In this document: piece by piece, positions 25,301-32,133 of the stretch
How positions within the stretch are numbered: position 1 is the stretch's first letter
How the letters are laid out: each line of letters starts with the position of its first letter
Position numbers and translations under genes: made by a program
DNA from: Agromyces sp. S2-1-8
Lineage (GTDB): Bacteria; Actinomycetota; Actinomycetes; Actinomycetales; Microbacteriaceae
Length of the DNA stretch: 64,000 bases
Direction: 5' to 3'
NCBI RefSeq assembly: GCF_021129215.1
Contig: NZ_JAJOLP010000001.1
Location: 992,001 to 1,056,000 of the forward strand
The notes under the pieces: generated by a model
Told to the model about the DNA's origin: nothing
The model's database searches: none
Seen by the model: the letters and a program-made list of their open reading frames with translations, nothing else

Positions 25301-25954
25301 GGCGGCTCCGGCACGGGCGGTGCGGGCTCCCCCTCGGGCGGGGGTGGGGGCCGCGGCGGATCGGGCTCCTCCGACCCCACCGGTGGAGACGGAAAGCGAG
25401 GCATCCGCCCCCTGGTCTGGATCGCCGGCGCCCTCGTCGCCCTCCTCGTGATCGCCGGCCTCTTCTGGCTCGGCACGCAGATGTCGAAGGGCGGCGGGGC
25501 TGCGGCATCCGGCACGCCGACCGCCGAGACGAGCGAGACGCCCACGCCCGAGCCGACCGCGGCGCAGCCCGCGGGGGTGCACGCGTGGGACACGCTCTTC
25601 GGCGGCGAGTGCCTCGAGCCGTACACCGACGCCTGGCAGCAGGAGTTCACCGTGGTCGACTGCGCGACGCCGCACGCGGCGCAGCTCGTCTACCGCGGCA
25701 CGCTGCCGGGCGACGCGGCCGCCGCGTATCCCGGTGAGACCGAGCTCGCGTCGCAGATGAACCTGTTGTGCACCGCAGACGGCGTCATCGACGTCGCGGC
25801 CGTGTCGGGCATGACCGACCTGCAGGTTCAGGGCGCGTACCCGGCCGACGCCGCGCAGTGGGACGCGGGTGCACGGTACTACTACTGCTTCGCGAGCCGC
25901 TCGAGCGGCGAGAAGCTGACCGCCAGCATCGCCGGCCCCGGCCCGGCCGTCTGA
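22316..25954 (+). CDS. Large Pro/Ala-rich protein with C-terminal septum formation domain
   Basis: A 1212-residue protein with three parts. Residues 1-1020 are a long low-complexity Pro/Ala/Asp/Glu-rich cytoplasmic region. Within it, about residues 175-245 hold tandem 11-residue units of the APAWDAPAAPT type, and there are Ala-Ser and Gly/Ser-rich runs. One membrane helix follows (about 1033-1055, PLVWIAGALVALLVIAGLFW), then an outer Thr/Pro linker and a domain from about 1085 to the end with GGECLEPY, VVDCATPHAAQLV and a final YYCF. The Cys pairs and DCATPH motif match the septum_form domain. A cell-envelope role is likely. Overlap with pyrE indicates co-expression. Confidence 0.8.
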   Translation: MNERQGFDDGADWLLAQLAGGAADAPATPTAPMPQAAPPVHGAPQVTSGARSAFAPPPSPVGRVPHASAAPTPPTTPAAQVAPPTPTVPSRHDEVLDWFSLAEPPASDTATRALPVVGSPAEAAPQGLAPSPAAASAPPTWTPPFSVAPPTPTVHLTEVEPPVGSAPATPPVAPVAPAWDAPALPVDPAASAAPAAPAWDAPAAPAWDAPAAPTAPAWDAPAAPTAPAWDAPAAPTAPAWDVPAVPAAAVDPTVPTTGSVAPTAWNTPPAQPALPAAPAWDAPVAETAWGVAAPVAPGPASAPVEPQRPPVPPGPVTPTAPFALTWGEQEARSEAELREAFQRLSQESATVAASRPGETSAPEAGAPAQPTELPEPGPVPTAEADDPFAGYSAPPVARSSFTPVGGIPVQHPTAPPEAPAGWGEQPAPRAAASYDAELWAALNDPDGNQPAASASASASASAPASFVPVAETPAPAPAPDLFAPAPAPAPETSAPMPDATAAEQAAPPARSRFDAFAEQLEQPYVRDASADTRTAMFPAIAPAAPGVRPEPPADDASTADTPTVAASILDAPFAPVPPTRQPFPAFAAEPRRPAPTPAAEPVDDLLAALGGASTPRTEVDPPAGAIPIVGTAAFAAAAAAAAEAAASSAAVATPFGAPAPAAPASPGPSGGLGELGLSFGDDADGADLADDDTDGDEPRGRLRLFGRRRTDEADDEDEVDSPIARELAETGYFWNLTPDPSAEDPRAEATGSVSAILAAANDAAATGAQVSTPAVAGAAAGVPAASPFDAPSPGWDDRGAGDVESSVGFDPSSASLAGLAAPVAFAALDEPGDLEPGDLEPADVPAWDEPAGWGDPAGRGEPEPDEFDPTSTAADAASHFGAVAFDDDPFAATPVDPSSAEAPHGAVKPVTDGIQVLFGFSPATAPQPMVGAFAPAATQPAATALMPTVPVGAASAPSAGSTAGAGLFAFAGGSAGAGGATGGGGPIRGASGPGAGGSGTGGAGSPSGGGGGRGGSGSSDPTGGDGKRGIRPLVWIAGALVALLVIAGLFWLGTQMSKGGGAAASGTPTAETSETPTPEPTAAQPAGVHAWDTLFGGECLEPYTDAWQQEFTVVDCATPHAAQLVYRGTLPGDAAAAYPGETELASQMNLLCTADGVIDVAAVSGMTDLQVQGAYPADAAQWDAGARYYYCFASRSSGEKLTASIAGPGPAV
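22836..23045 (+). repeat. In-frame repeat coding for 11-residue AWDAP units
   Basis: Tandem, slightly diverged 33-bp units such as GCGCCCGCATGGGATGCGCC encode APAWDAPAAPT-like segments in the septum-domain protein. They explain several spurious open frames on both strands. Confidence 0.75.
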
Positions 25955-25971
25955 GCCGGGGCGAGGTCGAC

Positions 25972-26931
25972 ATGGCCGAGGGAGGTTCGCGCGTGCTCGT
26001 CGTGGGCTCGCTCAACGTCGACGCGACGACGTACGTCGAACGATTCCCCGAGCCCGGCGAGACGATCGCCGCACACGCGTTCCAGACGGCGCTCGGCGGC
26101 AAGGGATCGAACCAGGCCGTCGCTGCGCACCTCGCCGGCGCCGACGTCGAGCTCGTCGCCCGCATCGGCGACGACGCGAACGGCGGACTCGCCCTGACCG
26201 TGCTCGACGGCTTCGGCCTGCCGACGCGCGGCGTCGAGCGCACCGCCGGGTTGCCGACCGGCATCGCCCAGATCACCGTTGCCGACTCGGGCGAGAACAC
26301 CGTGATCGTCGCCGCCGGCGCGAACCACGAGCTGGGCCCCGACGTCGTCGACTCCGCACGTGAGCGCATCGCGGGCGCGGGCCTCGTGCTCACGCAGGGC
26401 GAGCTGCCGGTCGCGACGATCGAGCACCTCGCGGCGGTCTGCGACGAGCTCGGCGTGCGCTTCGTGCTCAACCTCGCGCCGCCCGTGCCGACCACGGCAG
26501 CGACGCTCGCCGTGTGCGATCCGCTCGTCGTGAACGAGCACGAGGCGCGTGCCGTGGGCATCCGGCCGGATGTCCCGGAGCCGCCGTCCCTCGACGACTG
26601 GCGCGACCTCGCGGCCGCGGCGGTCGGCCGGGTCGCCCGGTCGGTCGTCATCACGCTCGGTGCCGCCGGCGCCGTCGCCGCGACGCGCGCCGGCAGCTGG
26701 GCCCTGGCCGCGCCCGCCGTCGAGGCCGTCGACACGACCGGTGCCGGCGACTGCTTCACCGGCACGCTGAGCGCCTTCCTCGCGGAGGGACGTCCGATGC
26801 CCGAGGCCGTGCGCATCGCCGTGGCGGCGGGCGCGCTCGCGGTGCAGCGGCGTGGCACGGTCGACTCGTACGCCCCGCGCGCCGAGGTGCTCGCCGCCGC
26901 GGGCCTCGGCGACCCGGGCGGTGCCGCATGA
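25972..26931 (+). CDS. rbsK: Ribokinase (PfkB family)
   Basis: The 319-residue sugar kinase phosphorylates ribose (or a related sugar) with ATP. The substrate motif GGKGSNQAVAAHLAG (about 41-55) and the catalytic DTTGAGDCFTGTLSA motif (about 254-268) are intact, the Asp being the base. A VNEHEA segment is also typical of ribokinases. The stop overlaps the ATG of a nucleoside hydrolase by 4 bases, so ribose freed from nucleosides would be the natural substrate. Confidence 0.9.
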   Translation: MAEGGSRVLVVGSLNVDATTYVERFPEPGETIAAHAFQTALGGKGSNQAVAAHLAGADVELVARIGDDANGGLALTVLDGFGLPTRGVERTAGLPTGIAQITVADSGENTVIVAAGANHELGPDVVDSARERIAGAGLVLTQGELPVATIEHLAAVCDELGVRFVLNLAPPVPTTAATLAVCDPLVVNEHEARAVGIRPDVPEPPSLDDWRDLAAAAVGRVARSVVITLGAAGAVAATRAGSWALAAPAVEAVDTTGAGDCFTGTLSAFLAEGRPMPEAVRIAVAAGALAVQRRGTVDSYAPRAEVLAAAGLGDPGGAA

Positions 26932-27860
26932 GCCTGCCCGTCATCGTCGACTGCGACCCCGGGCACGACGACGTCTTCGCGCTCTGGCTCGCGGCGGGGC
27001 ATCCGGCCCTCGACCTGCGCGCCGTGACGACCGTCGGCGGCAACGTGCCCCTCGAGCACACGAGCCGGAACGCGCGCGTCGCGCTCACGGTCGCGGGTAT
27101 CGACGGCGTGCCGGTCGCCGCCGGCGCTGCGGGGCCGATCGCCCGGGTGCTGCAGACCGCCGAGTGGATCCACGGCGAGAACGGGCTCGGCGGCCCGGTG
27201 CTGCCCGAGCCGACCGTGCCGCTCGACGAGCGCACCGCGACCGAGCTCATGGCCGACACCCTGCTCGCCGCAGACGAGCCCGTCGCGATCGTCGCGACGG
27301 GTCCGATCACGAACGTCGCCGTGCTGCTGCGCGACCGGCCCGAGGTCGCCGACCGCATCCGCGAGGTCGTCTGGATGGGCGGCTCCACCGAGCGCGGCAA
27401 CGCGACCCCGTACGCGGAGTTCAATGCGCTCGTCGATCCCGAGGCGCTCGACCTCGTGGTGCGCAGCGGCGTGCGGTTCACGATGGTCGGGCTCAACGTG
27501 ACGCATCGCGCGCTCGTCACCCCCGCCGTGCGCGAGCGGCTGGCCGGCGCGGGCAACCGCACCGCGTCGTTCGCGGGGGAACTGCTCGACTTCTTCTGCC
27601 GCACGAACGACGAGGTGTTCGGCATGCCCGACGGGCCGCTGCACGACCCGGTCGCCGTCGCGGTGCTCGCCGACCCCGATTGCGTCGCCCTGCGGCGCAC
27701 CCGCCTCGACGTCGAGCTGCAGGGCACGGAGACGCTCGGCGCGACGAGCGTCGACTTCGACGGGATGCTCCGCCGCGAGCCGAACGCGTTCGTCGCGGTC
27801 GAGCTCGACGTCGACCGATTCTGGGGTCTCGTCGAGGCATCCCTCGCTCGTCTCGGCTGA
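26928..27860 (+). CDS. Nucleoside hydrolase (ribonucleoside hydrolase family)
   Basis: A 310-residue enzyme that hydrolyses ribonucleosides to ribose and base. The Ca2+-binding signature VDCDPGHDDVFAL (residues 8-20) is intact, with VVWMGGST and the late DPVAVAVLADPD supplying further ligands. Its ATG overlaps the ribokinase stop (ATGA), so the pair forms a salvage module; pyrimidine degradation genes elsewhere in the window could consume the released uracil. Base preference is unclear. Confidence 0.9.
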   Translation: MSLPVIVDCDPGHDDVFALWLAAGHPALDLRAVTTVGGNVPLEHTSRNARVALTVAGIDGVPVAAGAAGPIARVLQTAEWIHGENGLGGPVLPEPTVPLDERTATELMADTLLAADEPVAIVATGPITNVAVLLRDRPEVADRIREVVWMGGSTERGNATPYAEFNALVDPEALDLVVRSGVRFTMVGLNVTHRALVTPAVRERLAGAGNRTASFAGELLDFFCRTNDEVFGMPDGPLHDPVAVAVLADPDCVALRRTRLDVELQGTETLGATSVDFDGMLRREPNAFVAVELDVDRFWGLVEASLARLG

Positions 27861-27885
27861 CGGGCGCGGCGTCGGCGGGGCGGGG

Positions 27886-27899
27886 TAGCCTCGGGAGGG
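27886..27899 (+). promoter_or_regulatory. Leaderless-type -10 box of the CoA pyrophosphatase gene
   Basis: TAGCCT at 27886-27891, 7 bases, then GTG at 27899. The spacer CGGGAGG also looks like a ribosome-binding site but would have no room for a leader. Confidence 0.5.
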
Positions 27900-28594
27900 T
27901 GACCGCAACTGGAGCCGCTCGCGACGAGCTGGCCGCGCTCGTCGGCGACGCGACGTTCCTCGACGACTGGCGCGACGGCGCCGAGTTCGGCGAGATCGAG
28001 TACCGCGACGCCGCCGTGCTCATCCTGTTCGGCGTGCTCGACGAACTGCCGAGCGAGCATACCGCGCACGATCGCGCGGTCTCGCGCGACCTCGACGTCC
28101 TGCTGCTCGCCCGGGCCGAGACCCTGCGCTCGCACGCCGGCCAGGTCGCGTTCCCCGGCGGGCGCGTCGATCCGGGCGACCGCGACGTGGTCGACGCGGC
28201 GCTGCGCGAGGCTCGGGAAGAGACGGGGCTCGACACCGCGGGCGTCGACGTGCTCGGCACGCTGACGCCGTTGTCGGTTCCCTACTCGGGCCACATGGTG
28301 ACCCCGGTGCTCGGCTGGTGGCGGTCGCCGTCGCCGGTCGGCGTCGTCGACGTCGCCGAGTCGTCGGCGGTCTTCCGAACCCCGGTCGCCGACCTCGTCG
28401 ACCCGGCGAACCGCTACACCACGGTGCTGCGCCGCGACGGGCAGGAGTGGCGCGGGCCCGCCTTCCTGCCGACGGTCGCCGGGCGGCAGCACCTCGTCTG
28501 GGGATTCACCGCGCTCGTGCTCGACAAGATGCTCGACCGGCTCGGCTGGGCCGAGCCGTGGGACGAGGGGCACGAGCTCGACCTCGAGCCCTGA
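27899..28594 (+). CDS. Nudix hydrolase, CoA pyrophosphatase-like
   Basis: A 231-residue protein whose Nudix box reads GGRVDPGD...ALREAREETGL (about 85-110). The P-D in place of the first Glu of the generic box is normal for the CoA/acyl-CoA pyrophosphatase (NudL) branch. It splits CoA to 3',5'-ADP and phosphopantetheine. The GTG at 27899 was chosen because the Nudix fold starts soon after and a leaderless-type box precedes it. It ends the gene block that started with pyrE; a repeat-rich gap follows. Confidence 0.85.
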   Translation: MTATGAARDELAALVGDATFLDDWRDGAEFGEIEYRDAAVLILFGVLDELPSEHTAHDRAVSRDLDVLLLARAETLRSHAGQVAFPGGRVDPGDRDVVDAALREAREETGLDTAGVDVLGTLTPLSVPYSGHMVTPVLGWWRSPSPVGVVDVAESSAVFRTPVADLVDPANRYTTVLRRDGQEWRGPAFLPTVAGRQHLVWGFTALVLDKMLDRLGWAEPWDEGHELDLEP

Positions 28595-28623
28595 TGCCGT
28601 GCGGCGACCATCGGTCGTGGGGT

Positions 28624-28738
28624 CGCCGCTCGCGGCGTAGGCCGTGCGGCCGGGCCCACTCGATCGCCGAGCGTGACCGTTCGCACCGGATGTTGCCGCT
28701 GAACGGGCAACGACGGGTGGCAACGGTCACGCTCGGCG
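28624..28738. repeat. 115-bp palindromic element, copy 1
   Basis: The outer arms CGCCGAGCGTGACCGTT (28665-28681) and AACGGTCACGCTCGGCG (28722-28738) are a perfect 17-bp inverted repeat; a 6-bp inner stem GTTGCC/GGCAAC lies at 28692-28711. Copy 2 at 31451-31565 has the same length and about 87 percent identity in the same orientation. Confidence 0.85.
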
Positions 28739-28765
28739 ACGCGACGCGACGCGACGCGACGCGAC
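28736..28765. repeat. Pentanucleotide repeat (GCGAC)6
   Basis: Six tandem GCGAC units follow directly after palindromic element copy 1, then decay to GAGAC and GCGTC. A replication-slippage tract in noncoding DNA. Confidence 0.85.
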
Positions 28766-28792
28766 GAGACGCGTCGGCGAGCGTGCGGCGGC

Positions 28793-30352
28793 TCAGGCGA
28801 ACGACCGGATGACTCGCGCGAGGCGCGCGACCGCCTCGTCGACGACCGCGTCGGAGAGGTTGCCGTAGCCGACGACGAGCGCCTCCGGCATCGAGTGCGC
28901 GCTCGACGCACGGTAGCGGGTGAGGTCGGCGACCGCGAGCTCGGCGCGTGCCGCCGCCGCCGAGACGTCGCTCGCACGAACGCCCGCCGGCAGTGCGAGC
29001 ACGGCGTGCATGCCCGCGGCGATGCCCGACACCGCGAGTTCGGGGAGCTCGCGCCCGAGGGCGGTGAGCAGGGCGGCGCGCCGCCGCCGGAACCGCCCGC
29101 GCGCGGCGCGCAGGTGCCGCTCGAGGTCGCCCCCTTCGATGAACTGGGCGAGCGCCGCCTGTTCGAGCGTCGACGGGCGGGGGCGCTCGGCCAGCCGCAC
29201 CCGCTCGCGGAGCGCGGGCGGCATGAGCGCCCAGCCGAGCCCGAACACCTGCGCCATCGACTTCGAGAGCGATCCGACGAGCACGACCCGGTCGGGGGCG
29301 AGCCCCTGGAGCGCGGCGATCGGTCGGCGGTCGTAGCGGAACTCGGCGTCGTAGTCGTCCTCGATGAGCACGCCGTCGACGCTCCGCGCCCAGCGCACGA
29401 TCGCGTCGCGCCGTGAGGGCGAGAGGGCGGCACCCATCGGGAACTGGTGCGCGGGCGTGATGAGCGCGGCACGGGCGCCCGTGCGCCGGGCCGCCCGCTC
29501 GAGCGCCTCGACGTCGATGCCGTCGCCGTCGACCGGCACGGGCACCGGGGTGAGGCCGGCGGCCGCGGCGACCTCGCGCAGCTTCGACCAGCTCGGGTCC
29601 TCGACGACGATCGCCGAGTGCCCGGCGGCCTTGAGGCTCGCGACGACCGCCGTCATGCCGTCGGTCGCGCTGTGCGTGATGACGACGTCGTCGGGCGCGG
29701 CGACCGCGTGGCGCGACCGTTCGAGGTACGCGGCGACGGCGGTGCGTGCCGAGGGATGGCCGAGCCGGTCGACGACCGTGAGCTCGGCGTCGGGCAGCAC
29801 CTCGAGCGCGCGCCGCACGGCAGCCGCCCACCGCGTGCGCGGCACGTGCCTGAGGTCGGGCACGCCGGGCCCCAGGTCGAACCGCGGGCGCCGGTACTCG
29901 CCGCGCAACCCCGACGGTCGTCTCGTCGCCCCGGCTGCGGCCGGTGGTCGAGTCGTGACGAAGGCCGGTGTCGAGGCCTCGTCATCAGGTCTCGAGACGC
30001 GTGCTCCTTCGTCGCTCGCCACGACCCGAGCACGGATGGCCGCAGCGGGTTCGACCAGTGGGGATGTCGCGGCGCGCGCCGGGACGCGCGTGCCCGAGCC
30101 GACCGTCGCCTCGAGGAACCCCTCGGCGACGAGCTGCCCGTAGGCCTCGGTCACCACCCAGCGCGAGACGCCGAGCGTCTCGGCGAGGGCGCGGCTCGGC
30201 GGCAGCGCGGCGCCCGCGGGGGCCCGCCCGCTCGCGACCGCCTCGCGGATCGCGCGTTCGAGCCGGTCGCGCAGGGGAGCGGGGCCCGGGCCGAGGTCGA
30301 GCATGGTCTCCCACGCGAGGGCCGGTGTGCGGGCGGCAGTGGGGCGAGGCAT
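28793..30352 (-). CDS. MocR-type regulator (GntR HTH fused to PLP aminotransferase-like domain)
   Basis: A 519-residue fusion: winged HTH of the GntR family (about 20-85, ALPPSRALAETLGVSRWVV) and a class I aminotransferase-like domain (about 150-515). The PLP Lys is in LVGSLSKSMAQVFGLGW, and the Asp-Tyr-Asp of IEDDYDAEFRYDRRP is typical of MocR/PdxR. Such proteins sense PLP or amino compounds. The ATG at 30352 removes a tail without HTH features. The HTH-to-aminotransferase linker contains DNA resembling the palindromic repeat found elsewhere. It is divergent from the aldo/keto reductase gene, its likely target. Confidence 0.9.
   Translation of the reverse strand: MPRPTAARTPALAWETMLDLGPGPAPLRDRLERAIREAVASGRAPAGAALPPSRALAETLGVSRWVVTEAYGQLVAEGFLEATVGSGTRVPARAATSPLVEPAAAIRARVVASDEGARVSRPDDEASTPAFVTTRPPAAAGATRRPSGLRGEYRRPRFDLGPGVPDLRHVPRTRWAAAVRRALEVLPDAELTVVDRLGHPSARTAVAAYLERSRHAVAAPDDVVITHSATDGMTAVVASLKAAGHSAIVVEDPSWSKLREVAAAAGLTPVPVPVDGDGIDVEALERAARRTGARAALITPAHQFPMGAALSPSRRDAIVRWARSVDGVLIEDDYDAEFRYDRRPIAALQGLAPDRVVLVGSLSKSMAQVFGLGWALMPPALRERVRLAERPRPSTLEQAALAQFIEGGDLERHLRAARGRFRRRRAALLTALGRELPELAVSGIAAGMHAVLALPAGVRASDVSAAAARAELAVADLTRYRASSAHSMPEALVVGYGNLSDAVVDEAVARLARVIRSFA
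29941..30026. repeat. REP-like sequence inside the MocR linker region
   Basis: CCGGTGGTCGAGTCGTGACG and, from 29988, GGTCTCGAGACGCGTGCTCC then TTCGTCGCTCG resemble the two arms of the interspersed palindromic repeat seen at 10443-10523. Here the sequence is in the coding region of the mocR gene, in the linker between its two domains. Confidence 0.5.
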
Positions 30353-30362
30353 CCGGTCTCTC

Positions 30363-30392
30363 GATTGGTCTGGTCGAACGAGTACTGATTGG
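30363..30392. promoter_or_regulatory. Direct repeat GATTGG...GATTGG between mocR and the reductase gene
   Basis: GATTGG at 30363-30368 and 30387-30392 are spaced 24 bases start to start in the 107-base divergent promoter region. MocR regulators are known to bind direct repeats, so this is a candidate operator. Confidence 0.45.
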
Positions 30393-30459
30393 AGTGTATG
30401 CCCGAGCCGATCGGTTCGTACGCTCGAAACCGTCAACCCCACCGATGGAGGAGAACCCC

Positions 30460-31467
30460 ATGCGATACCGCACGATCGGCAACGGCCGCACGAGCTTCGA
30501 CGTCTCGACGATCTGCCTCGGCACCATGCAGATGGGCACGAAGATCGACGAGGCCACCTCGTTCGCGATCCTCGACCGCTTCGTCGAGGCCGGCGGCACG
30601 TTCATCGACACGGCGAACAACTACAGCTTCTGGGACGGCGGGTACGGCCGCGACAGCGAAGACCTGATCGGCCGCTGGCTCGAGAGCCGCGGCGTGCGCG
30701 ACCGGGTGCGCATCGCGACGAAGGTCGGCGCGGCGAAGAAGGACCCGGCGCTGCCGCTCTCGAACGTGCCGCCGACGAACTTCCAGGGGCTCGGCGCCGA
30801 CATCGTCGACTGGGAGGTTCGCGAGAGCGCCAAGCACCTCGGCGTCGACCGCATCGACGCCGTCTACGGCCACGTCGACGACCTCGAGACGCCGCTCGCC
30901 GAGACCGTCGGCGCCTTCGGCGCACTGCAGGACGAGGGGCTCGTGGGCGTCTCGGGCATCTCGAACGTGGCGCTGTGGCGCATCGTCGAGGCGCGCGAGG
31001 AGGCGATCCGCCAGGGCGTCTCGCCGTACGGCCTCGTGCAGCAGCAGTACAGCTACATCTACCCCGTCCCGAAGCTCGGCCGGCAGAACTTCGTGACGCC
31101 CGAGCTGCTCTCGTATGCGGCATCCACCGGGGTCGACGGCCGCGCGCCGCTCGCCGTCACCGCCTACTCGCCGCTGCACCAGGGCGCGTACACGCGTCGC
31201 GACAAGCCGCTCTGGGGCGGTGTGAACCACCCGACGACGTACGCGCGCATCGAGTTGCTGCACGAGGTCGCGCGCGAGGTCGGTGCGACGCCGAACCAGG
31301 TCGCGCTCGCGTGGCTGCTCGGTCGCGAGGTGCCGGTCATCCCCGTCGCGGGGCCGTCGAGCGTCGCCCAGCTCGAGGAGGTGCTCGGCGCCGCCGAGCT
31401 CGACCTCGACCCCGAGGTGCGCGCGCGGCTCGACGCCGACCCCGAGGAGGCGCCGCTCGCGGCGTGA
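30460..31467 (+). CDS. Aldo/keto reductase
   Basis: A 335-residue (alpha/beta)8-barrel oxidoreductase. It has CLGTMQMG near the N-terminus, TFIDTANNYSFWDGG with the catalytic Asp/Tyr region (about 46-60), and the C-terminal NADPH-binding PVIPVAGPSSVAQLEE. An insert around 95-110 (PLSNVPPTNFQGLG) is longer than usual. GGAGGAG sits before the ATG at 30460. The divergent MocR gene suggests control by a PLP-dependent sensor, which makes a pyridoxal reductase-like activity possible but unproven. The last five codons lie in palindromic element copy 2. Confidence 0.88.
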   Translation: MRYRTIGNGRTSFDVSTICLGTMQMGTKIDEATSFAILDRFVEAGGTFIDTANNYSFWDGGYGRDSEDLIGRWLESRGVRDRVRIATKVGAAKKDPALPLSNVPPTNFQGLGADIVDWEVRESAKHLGVDRIDAVYGHVDDLETPLAETVGAFGALQDEGLVGVSGISNVALWRIVEAREEAIRQGVSPYGLVQQQYSYIYPVPKLGRQNFVTPELLSYAASTGVDGRAPLAVTAYSPLHQGAYTRRDKPLWGGVNHPTTYARIELLHEVAREVGATPNQVALAWLLGREVPVIPVAGPSSVAQLEEVLGAAELDLDPEVRARLDADPEEAPLAA

Positions 31468-31565
31468 GCCGTGCGGCGGGGCTCACTCGATCGCCGAGTG
31501 CGGCCGTTCGCACCGAGTGTTGCCGCAGACCGGGCAACGACGGGTGGGAACGGCCACACTGGGCG
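31451..31565. repeat. 115-bp palindromic element, copy 2
   Basis: This copy begins inside the last codons of the aldo/keto reductase gene and includes its stop. The arms CGCCGAGTGCGGCCGTT (31492-31508) and AACGGCCACACTGGGCG (31549-31565) pair with two mismatches. Relative to copy 1, two arm changes are compensated on the other side. Confidence 0.85.
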
Positions 31566-31588
31566 GCCTCGGGTGCGCCGGGTCGGCG

Positions 31589-32086
31589 TCAGTCGCCCTG
31601 CTCGACCTCTTCGTCGGTGTCGTCAGCGTCGGCGTCGGGCTCGTCGTCTTCATCGTCGAGGTCGGGCTCGGCCACGCTCAGCACCTCGATGAGGAGCGAC
31701 TCGTCGAGCTCGGCGTAGATGACGAGGCCCGCGTACTGCGTCGGCGCCTCGTAGACGAGCACGAGCGTGGCGTCGCTCGACACGATGGCACCCTGCAGGT
31801 CGAGCTCCTCGTCGAGCGCGGCGTAGTCGGCCGCCTCGTGCGAGCGTTCAGCGCCCTCGAAGTCGGAGTCGACGAGTTCGTGCACGATCTCGTCGTCGAG
31901 GCGGTCGAGCTCCTCAGCCGTGAGCGGGGCGAGCGCGCGCTGGGCGATGGCGAGCATCTCAGGGGCCTCGAGCTGCTCGTCGTCGTCGAGTGCGAAGAGC
32001 ACGGCGACCTGCCGGTCACCCGGCAGCGAGACGACGGCGCTGAGCTCGCCGTCCTCGTCGAGGTCGATGTCGGTGAGTTCGATCAT
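31589..32086 (-). CDS. Acidic conserved hypothetical protein (DUF2004-like)
   Basis: A 165-residue protein with a folded N-terminal part (MIELTDIDLDEDGELSAVVS, LFALDDDEQLEAPEMLAIAQRAL) and a very acidic tail of Asp and Glu after about residue 145. No membrane segment or known catalytic motif is visible. GAAAGGG about 6-10 bases before the ATG at 32086 supports this start. It lies 47 bases after the HAD phosphatase gene on the same strand and may be co-transcribed. The DUF2004 suggestion is tentative. Confidence 0.65.
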   Translation of the reverse strand: MIELTDIDLDEDGELSAVVSLPGDRQVAVLFALDDDEQLEAPEMLAIAQRALAPLTAEELDRLDDEIVHELVDSDFEGAERSHEAADYAALDEELDLQGAIVSSDATLVLVYEAPTQYAGLVIYAELDESLLIEVLSVAEPDLDDEDDEPDADADDTDEEVEQGD

Positions 32087-32133
32087 GGTGCCAACCCTTT
32101 CAGAGATGCGGCTCGCGTGCGGCGCCTGCGGGA

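Noticed and set aside
25785-27908. Long minus-strand frame (707 codons) opposite ribokinase and nucleoside hydrolase
   Set aside because: Arg/Asp/Ala-rich shadow without motifs; the plus-strand genes have intact catalytic signatures.
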